In this document: positions 1 to 5,069 of the stretch, piece by piece
Layout of the letters: every line of letters begins with the position of its first letter
Numbering within the stretch: the first letter of the stretch is position 1
Source: an uncultured Clostridia bacterium
Lineage (GTDB): Bacteria; Bacillota; Clostridia; Oscillospirales; Oscillospiraceae
Reading direction: 5' to 3'
Length of the DNA stretch: 10,723 nucleotides
NCBI GenBank assembly: GCA_945910975.1
Contig: CAMDZY010000048.1
Location: 1 to 10,723, forward strand
Notes under the pieces: generated by a model
What the model saw: only the letters and a program-made list of their open reading frames with translations
Told to the model about the DNA's origin: nothing
Databases searched by the model: none
Made by a program: the position numbers and the translations under genes

Positions 1-878
1 TGTGCGATTTGGATGATCACCAGACCATTACCGAGCTGGTGGAAGCGGCAAAAAAGCTCGCAGTCGAATCTAAATCCTACGTATTGAAAATCGATCCTGA
101 TGTCCCGTCGTCCAACACGGGATTTGCCGACTTCATGCACTCGCTGGGCTTCCGCAGCAAGTCCGACGGCGAGGGCTTCGAGGCCATTCAGCCCCAATAT
201 GTTTTCCGCTTGAATGTGGAGGGCAAAACGAATGAGGAACTGATGGCGGCGTTCCACCAAAAATGGCGCTACAACATCCGCTTAGCCTACCGCAAGGGCG
301 TGGAGATCAAAATCTGCGGCAAGGAAATGGTTCCGGCCTTTGCCGAGCTGATGCTGGTCACCGGCGTCCGCGACGGCTTTGTCACCCGCAATGCCGATTA
401 TTTTGCCAATATGCTCGACAATCTGGGGGAACACGCCAGACTGTATATGGCGTTTTACGAGGGCCAACCGATCGCCGGTACGCTGGCGATCTGGTACGGC
501 GACAAGGTTTGGTATCTTTACGGCGCAAGCTCCAATGAACACCGCAACCTGATGCCCAACTATGCGTTGCAGTGGGAAATGATTCAATGGGCAACCGAAA
601 AAGGCTGCCGGATCTACGACTTCCGCGGCGTCCCCGGTCTTGTGCCGGAGGATCACCCGTTGTACGGTCTGGTTCGCTTTAAGCAAGGCTTCGGCGGAGA
701 GTATACCGAGTTTGTCAGCGAGATGGATCTGGTGCTGAAGCCGTTTATTTACACCTGCGCGGAAAAGGGCTTTGCCGTGCTGCGCCATCTGCGCGCCAAG
801 GCCTATTTGCACAAGAACCGCGACAAAAAAACCGACCACGTGAAGGGAACACCGCGCACGCAACAGGACAAAGCGTAG
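1..878 (+). CDS. FemAB/FemX-family peptidoglycan bridge aminoacyltransferase (5' end missing)
   Basis: Probable tRNA-dependent ligase that adds amino acids to the side chain of lipid II or the stem peptide, building the interpeptide bridge at the inner face of the membrane. The frame is open from base 3 to the stop at 876-878, so the N-terminus lies outside the window. An in-frame TTG at 9 is not a likely start, because family-like sequence (CDLDDHQTITEL) runs through it. Family signatures are clear: KWRYNIRLAYRKGV (about codons 91-104 from base 3), a tandem-GNAT-type segment with WYLYGASSNEHRNLMPNY, and YDFRGVPG near the end of the second domain. The C-terminal tail is basic. The next gene, a racemase-family gene, starts 12 nt after the stop with its ribosome binding site overlapping it, so the two are probably co-transcribed and both act on peptidoglycan precursors. 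Family call is firm; the amino acid added (Gly, Ala or Ser) cannot be read from sequence. Confidence 0.93.
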   Translation, partial: CDLDDHQTITELVEAAKKLAVESKSYVLKIDPDVPSSNTGFADFMHSLGFRSKSDGEGFEAIQPQYVFRLNVEGKTNEELMAAFHQKWRYNIRLAYRKGVEIKICGKEMVPAFAELMLVTGVRDGFVTRNADYFANMLDNLGEHARLYMAFYEGQPIAGTLAIWYGDKVWYLYGASSNEHRNLMPNYALQWEMIQWATEKGCRIYDFRGVPGLVPEDHPLYGLVRFKQGFGGEYTEFVSEMDLVLKPFIYTCAEKGFAVLRHLRAKAYLHKNRDKKTDHVKGTPRTQQDKA

Positions 879-890
879 GAGGAAATGCGC

Positions 891-1982
891 ATGAAAGCCT
901 ACATTGTTGAACGGCAGAATCTGATTGCAAATATTCAAATGCTCCGCAAGCACGCCGGGACGACACCCATCTGGGGTGTGCTGAAGGCCAACGGCTACGG
1001 CATCGGTCTGCTGCCGCTGGCAAGGATCCTGTCCGAGCAGGGGATCAACCGCTTTTGCGTCACCGAGATCCGCGAGGCACAGATGCTGCGCGAGGGTGGC
1101 TTTGCAGATGAGCAGATTTTGCTGCTTCGCTCCACCGCCGATCCGGCGGAGATCAACCAGCTTTTGGATCTGCACGTCATTATGACGGTCGGCTCCTTTG
1201 AAACTGCCGTTGCCATCAACGGCGTGGCGGGCGCACGGTCGGACGTGGCGGAGGTACACCTGAAAATCGATACCGGTATGGGGCGCTATGGCTTCTTCCC
1301 GGAGGAAACGGAAAAAATCATTTCCGTTTACCAGTATATGAAAAATATTGCCGTGTCCGGCATTTACACGCATTTTAACTGCGCCTATGACAACGCCAAG
1401 CTGACGCGGCAGCAGTTTGCCCGATTCCGGCAGGCCGTGGACAGCTTACAGGCAGCGGGGTATGAAACCGGGATGGTGCATTGCTGCAATTCCAGCGCGT
1501 TTTTGCGCTTCCCGGAGATGTTCTGCGACGGCGTGCGGCTTGGCTCGGCGCTTGTGGGACGGCTGGCGTTCAAGGACAACCTTGGCCTGTACAAAATCGG
1601 CTACATGGAAGCTACTGTGGAGGAGATCCGCTGGCTGCCCAAGGGCAGTACCTGCGGCTACGGCTCGGCGTGGAAGGCCAAGGAAGCCACGCGTGTGGCC
1701 ACCGTCGGCGTGGGCTGGTATAATGGCTTCGGCGCCGAACGCAAGAATGATACCTTCCGTTTCCGCGACAGCGTTCTCGGCGTGCTGCATCACTTGAAAA
1801 ATATGCTGATCCACCGCCATATTCTGGTTTCCATCAACGGCCAGAAATGCCCTGTGTTAGGACATATCGCAATGGTACACACCTTTGTGGACGTGACGGA
1901 CGTGCAGTGCGCGGTCGGCGATAAGGTCATCTTGCAGGTCAACCCACTGCTGATCAAGGGCGTGAAAATTCAATACCGATAA
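891..1982 (+). CDS. alanine racemase family PLP enzyme
   Basis: Fold-type III PLP racemase, expected to interconvert L- and D-alanine for peptidoglycan. With the start at 891 it is 363 aa, close to the usual 370-390. Visible landmarks: PLP lysine K32 in VLKANGYG, K125 and R132 in HLKIDTGMGR, H161 in THFNCAYD, R216 in DGVRLG (contacts the PLP ring nitrogen in the family), and the catalytic tyrosine Y257 in CGYGSAW. Departures from the norm are GWYNG where GYADG is usual, and HIAMV where RVCMD is usual, which removes the conserved Asp. The C-terminus also lacks the usual YEI/RVPR ending. An ATG at 885 is only 2 nt from AGGAGG (877-882), whereas the ATG at 891 is 8 nt away, so 891 is preferred. 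It follows the FemX gene directly and is followed by a hairpin and a terminator. It is probably a divergent alanine racemase; an altered amino acid preference is possible. Confidence 0.88.
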   Translation: MKAYIVERQNLIANIQMLRKHAGTTPIWGVLKANGYGIGLLPLARILSEQGINRFCVTEIREAQMLREGGFADEQILLLRSTADPAEINQLLDLHVIMTVGSFETAVAINGVAGARSDVAEVHLKIDTGMGRYGFFPEETEKIISVYQYMKNIAVSGIYTHFNCAYDNAKLTRQQFARFRQAVDSLQAAGYETGMVHCCNSSAFLRFPEMFCDGVRLGSALVGRLAFKDNLGLYKIGYMEATVEEIRWLPKGSTCGYGSAWKAKEATRVATVGVGWYNGFGAERKNDTFRFRDSVLGVLHHLKNMLIHRHILVSINGQKCPVLGHIAMVHTFVDVTDVQCAVGDKVILQVNPLLIKGVKIQYR

Positions 1983-1989
1983 CGAAAGC

Positions 1990-2022
1990 CCGGCGCTGCA
2001 TCAAGACCTGATACAGCGCCGG
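1990..2022. repeat. 33-nt hairpin repeat, copy 1
   Basis: Inverted repeat with 14-nt arms (CCGGCGCTGCATCA and TGATACAGCGCCGG) around the loop AGACC, with one C-A mismatch. It begins 8 nt after the racemase stop. No T-run follows on the + strand, so it is a poor terminator alone. A near-identical copy lies at 3341-3373; counting one matching base on each side the identity covers 35 nt with one difference. Confidence 0.9.
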
Positions 2023-2038
2023 TCAGCTTGTCAAGGAA

Positions 2039-2086
2039 GCCACACAGAGTTCACCGCTATGGCGGCGAACTCTGTGTGGCCTTTTT
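2039..2086 (+). terminator. rho-independent terminator of the femX-racemase unit
   Basis: Arms 2039-2057 and 2062-2080 pair over 19 positions with one mismatch around the loop TATG, and are followed by CTTTTTT. Polarity fits the + strand racemase transcript. The element overlaps the last codons of the opposing SLOG-1 gene, whose stop codon lies inside the left arm. Confidence 0.88.
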
Positions 2087-2548
2087 TCTTTGTATGTCTG
2101 CCAGATTGATAATCTCTTTGCCCATCCGGCGGGCGTACTTTAGTGTAGCATATGCACCTCCGAAATCGCGATATACGTATGAAATTAAGGAATCAGACCG
2201 GTCTACCATCCAGCGATTCCGTGCCGTGATTGCCGATTTATAATGTACCTCCGACAGTTCCGTCGGGATGATGATTTCATCATACAGGCGTTCGTATTGT
2301 GCCTTGTATATGTTTATTTTTGTCATCATATAAGGAAAAACGGCAATCAATTTGATATCAAGTCCAGGGTATTGCCGCTTGGCGTTCCGGACAGCGGAAG
2401 AACACATACGGTCAAATTCGCCCATATCGCCGGAATAGAAGGTAAAGGAAGTGTCTTTTTTCAAAATATCCTCGATCGCGTGATCGATCAAGGTTCTGAT
2501 ATTGCTGTCATAAACTTCTCTGTGGCCTGTAAATGCACAAGTTATCAT
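2057..2548 (-). CDS. SLOG-superfamily (DUF1273/YpsA-like) protein, SLOG-1
   Basis: Single-domain Rossmann-like protein of 163 aa. The SLOG signature is present in order: TGHR at residues 7-10 after the first strand, SGDMGEFD at 39-46, RNRWMVDRSD at 110-119 (the 'xxNxxMVDxSD' block), then DFGGAYATLKYARRMGKEI at 128-146. In the wider superfamily such domains are proposed to bind nucleotide-derived ligands, and some work in conflict systems; for this stand-alone class the function is unknown. The ATG at 2548 is preceded by GGGGGG at about the right spacing. It is divergent from HTH-1/XRE-2, with a -10 box and several TATGC half-sites between them. The tail after residue 149 (ADIQRKKATQSSPP) is encoded largely by the racemase terminator, which suggests a C-terminus remade at an insertion junction. 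The sequence is clearly different from SLOG-2, so the two are not a recent duplication. Confidence 0.85.
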   Translation of the reverse strand: MITCAFTGHREVYDSNIRTLIDHAIEDILKKDTSFTFYSGDMGEFDRMCSSAVRNAKRQYPGLDIKLIAVFPYMMTKINIYKAQYERLYDEIIIPTELSEVHYKSAITARNRWMVDRSDSLISYVYRDFGGAYATLKYARRMGKEIINLADIQRKKATQSSPP

Positions 2549-2563
2549 ACACTACCCCCCAAC

Positions 2564-2585
2564 TATGCCCAATATTAGAGCATAT
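2564..2585 (-). repeat. 22-bp motif, copy 1, in the SLOG-1 leader (operator candidate)
   Basis: Imperfect palindrome with ends TATGC and GCATA around an AATATT core. It lies just downstream of the predicted SLOG-1 transcription start and upstream of its ribosome binding site. A copy with a single base difference is at 4455-4476. It overlaps a second, perfect inverted repeat GCATAT-T-ATATGC at 2580-2592. The position suits a repressor site, but the binding protein is not known. Confidence 0.7.
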
Positions 2586-2594
2586 TATATGCCT

Positions 2595-2623
2595 ATTATA
2601 ACGAGCATAATAAAAATATGCAA
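2595..2623 (-). promoter_or_regulatory. promoter of SLOG-1
   Basis: On the - strand, TTGCAT (2618-2623) is followed by 17 nt and a perfect TATAAT (2595-2600). The -35 is weak (3 of 6). A second TATAAT at 2584-2589 could serve as an alternative. TATGC half-sites at 2564, 2580, 2588, 2605 and 2617 cluster over the promoter and leader. Confidence 0.6.
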
Positions 2624-2733
2624 GCAGGTCGAGTTTGAAAATTGGCGATAGGCCAGTGGCGGGGGATTGATTCATCGGACAAGACCCACCATCCGAGCAT
2701 GCTGCCAATAATCGAAACTGGGGGAGGGATTTT

Positions 2734-2946
2734 ATGATTGTTTACACACCGCTGTGGGAAACGCTCAAGAAAAAGGGAATGTCTACTTATACACTACGCG
2801 TGAAGTTTCAAATCAGCGGCAGCACGGTGCAACGGTTACGCCGCAATCTATCTGTTTCGACAAACACACTGGACGATTTGTGCAGGCTGCTTGATTGTCC
2901 GCTTTCGGATATCGCGGCGTACATCCCAGACAAATCACGCAATTGA
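2734..2946 (+). CDS. small Cro/CI-type HTH protein, HTH-1
   Basis: A 70-aa protein made almost entirely of one helix-turn-helix domain of the Cro/C1 type (HTH_26-like): PLWETLKKKGMSTYTLRVKF, then SGSTVQRLRRN as the recognition helix region, and TLDDLCRLLDCPLSDIAAYI as the closing helices. No sensing domain is present, so it is probably a DNA-binding regulator acting as a dimer. The start at 2734 is supported by a GGGGGAGGG ribosome binding site. XRE-2 follows after 18 nt, giving a two-gene operon. It is divergent from SLOG-1, which makes control of SLOG-1 and of its own operon likely by position only. No convincing + strand promoter could be picked in 2549-2733. Confidence 0.83.
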   Translation: MIVYTPLWETLKKKGMSTYTLRVKFQISGSTVQRLRRNLSVSTNTLDDLCRLLDCPLSDIAAYIPDKSRN

Positions 2947-2964
2947 CGCGTACAGAGGAGCAAT

Positions 2965-3336
2965 ATGGAACTGGATTACAAGGCAATCGGCAAGCGAATT
3001 AAAATTGCGCGAATCAACAAGGATTTCACGCAGGAAAGGCTCTCGGAAATCATTGGCATTTCTCCCACACATTTGAGTAACATTGAAACCGGTACGACCC
3101 GTGTCAGTTTAAGCGTTATCGTGAATATTGCAAATGCTCTGCAAGTTACGTGTGATGATTTGCTTTGCGATAATGTTGTGAAATCAAGCGTCCAATTTCA
3201 GCGAGATATTGCGCACGTGCTGGCAGATTGCGATGAATATGAAATCCGCGTCATTTGTGACATGGCGGTGGCGATCAAAGAAACCTTGCGCCGCGATACG
3301 CAGCTTCGCAAGCGGACATATGAAGAACAGGACTAA
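2965..3336 (+). CDS. XRE-family transcriptional regulator, XRE-2
   Basis: A 123-aa protein. The N-terminal Cro/CI HTH spans about residues 8-66: IGKRIKIARINKDFTQERLSEIIG, then SPTHLSNIETG (recognition helix and following turn), then the typical SLSVIVNIANALQVTCDDLL. The remaining roughly 55 residues (QFQRDIAHVLADCDEYEIRVICDMAVAIKE and a charged tail) look helical and may serve dimerisation; no ligand domain is recognised. GAGGAG sits 5 nt before the ATG. It is second in an operon with HTH-1 and is followed after 4 nt by the second copy of the 33-nt hairpin. A role in control of the neighbouring SLOG genes is inferred from position. Confidence 0.88.
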   Translation: MELDYKAIGKRIKIARINKDFTQERLSEIIGISPTHLSNIETGTTRVSLSVIVNIANALQVTCDDLLCDNVVKSSVQFQRDIAHVLADCDEYEIRVICDMAVAIKETLRRDTQLRKRTYEEQD

Positions 3337-3340
3337 AAAC

Positions 3341-3373
3341 CCGGCGCTGTATCAAGACCTGATACAGCGCCGG
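3341..3373. terminator. 33-nt hairpin repeat, copy 2, between convergent regulator genes
   Basis: Perfect inverted repeat: 14-bp arms (CCGGCGCTGTATCA and TGATACAGCGCCGG) around AGACC. It is flanked by AAAAAC on the left and TTTGG on the right. On the - strand it therefore ends in GTTTTT, a good terminator for XRE-3; on the + strand the T-run after XRE-2 is short. It differs from copy 1 (1990-2022) at one base within the arms. Confidence 0.85.
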
Positions 3374-3447
3374 TTTGGTGTATAGATTTACTGACAAGGT
3401 GAATATAGAGCGCCATTTTTTGAGAACGCTTTGCATGACTACAGTTC

Positions 3448-3726
3448 CTATTTTTCCTTGTTATTTAGAATTTGGTCGGGAATCATAGCGGTGTTTAACA
3501 AATCGCCCGGTTCGACTTTGAGGGCATCGGCGATGTTGAAAAGGACTTCTACTGAAAACGGCCGGACGATGTTCGGCGCTTCGATTGCGCTCAGATGAGA
3601 ACGGCTCATCATTGCCTTCGCCGCAAGCTGCTCCTGCGACATTCCCCGCATTTTGCGGAGGACGGAAATTGTGATTCCCAATTGAATAAACCTGTCACGA
3701 TTTTTGAAATCAATCTCTTTACTCAT
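3448..3726 (-). CDS. XRE-family transcriptional regulator, XRE-3
   Basis: A 92-aa single-domain Cro/CI HTH protein. The fold signature runs through most of it: ITISVLRKMRGMSQEQLAAK, then the recognition segment SRSHLSAIEAPNI, then FSVEVLFNIADALKVEPGDLL. The frame could open at an ATG at 3750, but the ATG at 3726 has GAGGTGG at good spacing and gives a normal N-terminus (MSKEIDFKNRDRF), so it is preferred. It is divergent from SLOG-2 across about 160 bp, and convergent with XRE-2, with the 33-nt hairpin between their 3' ends. On the - strand a TATAAT at 3752-3757 and TTGAAA at 3782-3787 lie upstream, but their spacing is too long for a confident pair. Likely represses or activates SLOG-2 and itself. 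Confidence 0.87.
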   Translation of the reverse strand: MSKEIDFKNRDRFIQLGITISVLRKMRGMSQEQLAAKAMMSRSHLSAIEAPNIVRPFSVEVLFNIADALKVEPGDLLNTAMIPDQILNNKEK

Positions 3727-3797
3727 CTGCTCCACCTCAAATCTAATCATAATTATAGATTATTCTTTTCCGAATTTCTGTTTTCAATGCAGAGCTA

Positions 3798-3826
3798 TTG
3801 ACTTATATATAGAGCAAAATTATAAT
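3798..3826 (+). promoter_or_regulatory. promoter of SLOG-2
   Basis: TTGACT (3798-3803), 17 nt, TATAAT (3821-3826): a near-consensus sigma-A promoter reading into SLOG-2. AGAGC occurs at 3791 and 3811, two helical turns apart. An inverted partner (ATTTGCTCTAT, 3857-3867) of the spacer sequence ATAGAGCAAAAT (3809-3820) lies in the leader. This fits control by a DNA-binding dimer such as XRE-3. Confidence 0.82.
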
Positions 3827-3889
3827 AGAACAGAACAAACGACCCTTATAAAAGTCATTTGCTCTATTTTACTCTATGGTGGTGGCGAA

Positions 3890-4432
3890 ATGACCTGCTG
3901 TTTTATCGGACACAGGAAAATCAATCAAACAGACGAATTGAAAGGGCGGCTGAGAAGTGCAGTTTGCGGGTTGATTGAGCAAGGCGTTACAACCTTTTTA
4001 TTTGGCGATCATTCCGACTTTGACGCCTTGTGTTATGAGGTGGTGACAGAATTGAAGGGGGAGCATCCGAAGATTCAAAGGATACACTTCCGGACGGATT
4101 ACCCGGATGCGGACGATTATACCCAACAACTCCTTGTCAGCGGCTACGAGGATTGTACCTGCCCGGAAGGAGTTGCCGCTGCCGGAAAAGCAGCGTATAT
4201 TGTGCGGAATCAGGCGATGATTCAGGCAAGCGATTTTTGCGTCTTTTACTATAATGGGGATTACTGCCCGGAACGGCGAAAAGAGTCGAAACACGCATTG
4301 ACAAGTTATCAGCCAAAGAGCGGGACGAAACGCGCGCTTGACTATGCCAGAGCAAGAAATAAGGTAGTGGTCAATTTATATACCGGAAACGGTGATCAAT
4401 GCTGCGATTGCAAATCGCACGGTAGTCGATAA
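3890..4432 (+). CDS. SLOG-superfamily (DUF1273) protein, SLOG-2
   Basis: A 180-aa single-domain protein of the stand-alone DUF1273-like SLOG type common in clostridia. Order of motifs: MTCCFIGHRK at the start, TFLFGDHSDFDALCYEVV at 35-52, HPKIQRIHFRTDYP at 59-72, VRNQAMIQASDFCVFYYN at 105-122, and YQPKSGTKRALDYARARNKVVVNL at 140-163. The SGTKRA stretch takes the place of the Gly-rich loop seen in SLOG-1. Ligand and role are unknown; the superfamily is linked with nucleotide-type ligands. The frame is open upstream to 3704, but that part covers the promoter, so the ATG at 3890 with GGTGGTGG before it is the start. The Cys-containing tail after residue 165 (CCDCKSHGSR) is unusual. It is divergent from XRE-3 and followed by the second copy of the 22-bp motif. 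Confidence 0.88.
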   Translation: MTCCFIGHRKINQTDELKGRLRSAVCGLIEQGVTTFLFGDHSDFDALCYEVVTELKGEHPKIQRIHFRTDYPDADDYTQQLLVSGYEDCTCPEGVAAAGKAAYIVRNQAMIQASDFCVFYYNGDYCPERRKESKHALTSYQPKSGTKRALDYARARNKVVVNLYTGNGDQCCDCKSHGSR

Positions 4433-4454
4433 GTGGCATCATGGTTATTTTCGA

Positions 4455-4476
4455 TATGCCCAATATTAGACCATAT
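4455..4476 (-). repeat. 22-bp motif, copy 2, downstream of SLOG-2
   Basis: Matches the motif at 2564-2585 at 21 of 22 bases, in the same orientation, while the sequence on either side does not match. Here it is not next to any gene start that I can see. Together the two copies bracket HTH-1, XRE-2, XRE-3 and SLOG-2. Confidence 0.7.
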
Positions 4477-4514
4477 CCTGCACCGACCATAGTCGCACAA
4501 TGTAACATGGAAAT

Positions 4515-4543
4515 CGGCGCCGGCTTGCACAGAGCCGGCGCCG
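4515..4543. terminator. GC-rich hairpin after SLOG-2
   Basis: Perfect 11-bp stem (CGGCGCCGGCT and AGCCGGCGCCG) with a 7-nt loop, 82 nt after the SLOG-2 stop. The downstream T-run is short and displaced (GAGGTTTTA), so termination strength is uncertain. Its GC-rich character marks the return to host-like composition. Confidence 0.6.
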
Positions 4544-4551
4544 AGGTTTTA

Positions 4552-4564
4552 TGAGGAGGATTTT
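4552..4564 (+). repeat. 13-bp inverted repeat, left arm (orphan ribosome binding site)
   Basis: TGAGGAGGATTTT on the + strand is the exact inverse of 4992-5004, where the same sequence is the ribosome binding site of the Cys-rich gene on the - strand. It contains a perfect AGGAGG 5 nt from an ATG. The two arms bracket the entire Cys-rich coding region. Confidence 0.7.
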
Positions 4565-4603
4565 ATGTACGCCGCACAAGCTGTGCGGCGCGGCAGGGGT
4601 TAG
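4565..4603 (+). other. 12-codon ORF with strong ribosome binding site and internal hairpin
   Basis: Reads MYAAQAVRRGRG then TAG. It has an ideal AGGAGG and spacing, but is far too short for a folded protein. Codons 2-9 form a 9-bp hairpin (CGCCGCACA / TGTGCGGCG, 4570-4590). It may be a leader peptide, the remnant of a lost gene start, or the non-coding face of an invertible segment. No promoter is evident, and a hairpin at 4515-4543 lies just upstream. Besides this ORF and the listed repeats and hairpin, 4433-4633 holds no other gene that I can see. Confidence 0.35.
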
Positions 4604-4633
4604 CTGCCTGATGCGCAATATGCGCGTTCGCGC

Positions 4634-4987
4634 TTAGTCGCAGCAGCGCTCACGGCATTCGCAGCCTTCGTTGCGCTCGCGGCGCTCGCAGTCTTCGCTG
4701 CGCTCACGGCGTTCGCAGTTGTCGCGGTCACGATGGCCGCCGCAGCCGCTGCTCTGGCCGGAAGAACCATTGCAGCCGCAGTGATTGCAGCAGCAGTGCT
4801 TGCAGCAGCAGTGCTTGCAGCCACAGTGATTGCCGCCGTTGCTCTGACCGGAGGTGCCGTTGCAGCCACAGCCATTGTTGAAGCGAACCGTTACGCCGTT
4901 GTTGCAGCCGTTGCAGCAGCCGCAGCGATTGCCGCAGCAGCTGAACGTGCCAATACCGCCAAGAAACGATTGGTTATTGCAGCACAT
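4634..4987 (-). CDS. cysteine-rich repeat protein (hypothetical)
   Basis: A 117-aa protein with 27 cysteines, not recognised as a named family. The start at 4987 has AGGAGG 9 nt upstream; an in-frame TTG at 5005 overlaps that site and is rejected. Layout: an N-terminal MCCNNQSFLGG segment; Cys/Asn/Gly-rich stretch 17-42; NGTSGQSN spacer; four tandem 5-residue units (N/K)HC(G/C)C at 54-72, counting from the first HCGC, encoded by four 15-bp repeats (4772-4831); a second NGSSGQSS spacer; then three 9-residue units CERRERxEx at 91-117 encoded by three exact-length 27-bp repeats (4637-4717) that run to the stop codon. No signal peptide or membrane segment is seen. His-Cys clusters suggest metal binding or disulfide cross-linking, for example in a surface or spore-coat structure, but this is inference. 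An antisense Ala-rich frame is a by-product of its Cys codons. Confidence 0.75.
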   Translation of the reverse strand: MCCNNQSFLGGIGTFSCCGNRCGCCNGCNNGVTVRFNNGCGCNGTSGQSNGGNHCGCKHCCCKHCCCNHCGCNGSSGQSSGCGGHRDRDNCERRERSEDCERRERNEGCECRERCCD

Positions 4988-4991
4988 AGAA

Positions 4992-5004
4992 AAAATCCTC
5001 CTCA
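4992..5004 (-). repeat. 13-bp inverted repeat, right arm (ribosome binding site of the Cys-rich gene)
   Basis: Exact reverse complement of 4552-4564. It serves as the Shine-Dalgarno region of the Cys-rich gene. Inversion between the two arms would leave that ribosome binding site intact but put the gene on the other strand. Confidence 0.65.
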
Positions 5005-5069
5005 ATTTTTTACGAGGGCTTCCCCTCAGACCATCCTATGCGCCATGCGTTCTTGCGGTGACGGAAAAG

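Noticed and set aside
282..1373. Long - strand open frame over femX and the racemase gene
   Set aside because: Antisense to two clearly conserved genes and crossing their junction; no ribosome binding site or family features.
2028..2578. Two + strand frames opposite SLOG-1
   Set aside because: Antisense to SLOG-1, whose SLOG motifs are intact.
2734..3750. Toxin-antitoxin system among the small HTH genes
   Set aside because: All three small proteins are plain Cro/CI HTH proteins; no toxin-like partner (RelE, HicA, HipA, Fic) is present.
3704..3889. N-terminal extension of SLOG-2
   Set aside because: It covers a near-consensus promoter, and the SLOG fold begins with MTCCFIGHR at 3890.
2023..4510. 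Complete mobile element or prophage remnant
   Set aside because: No integrase, transposase, att-like duplication at both outer ends, or phage structural gene was found; only the internal repeats support an island.
5014..5027. GAGGG-CTTC-CCCTC hairpin as terminator of the DUF6512 gene
   Set aside because: On the - strand it is followed by an A-run, not a T-run, so the polarity is wrong.
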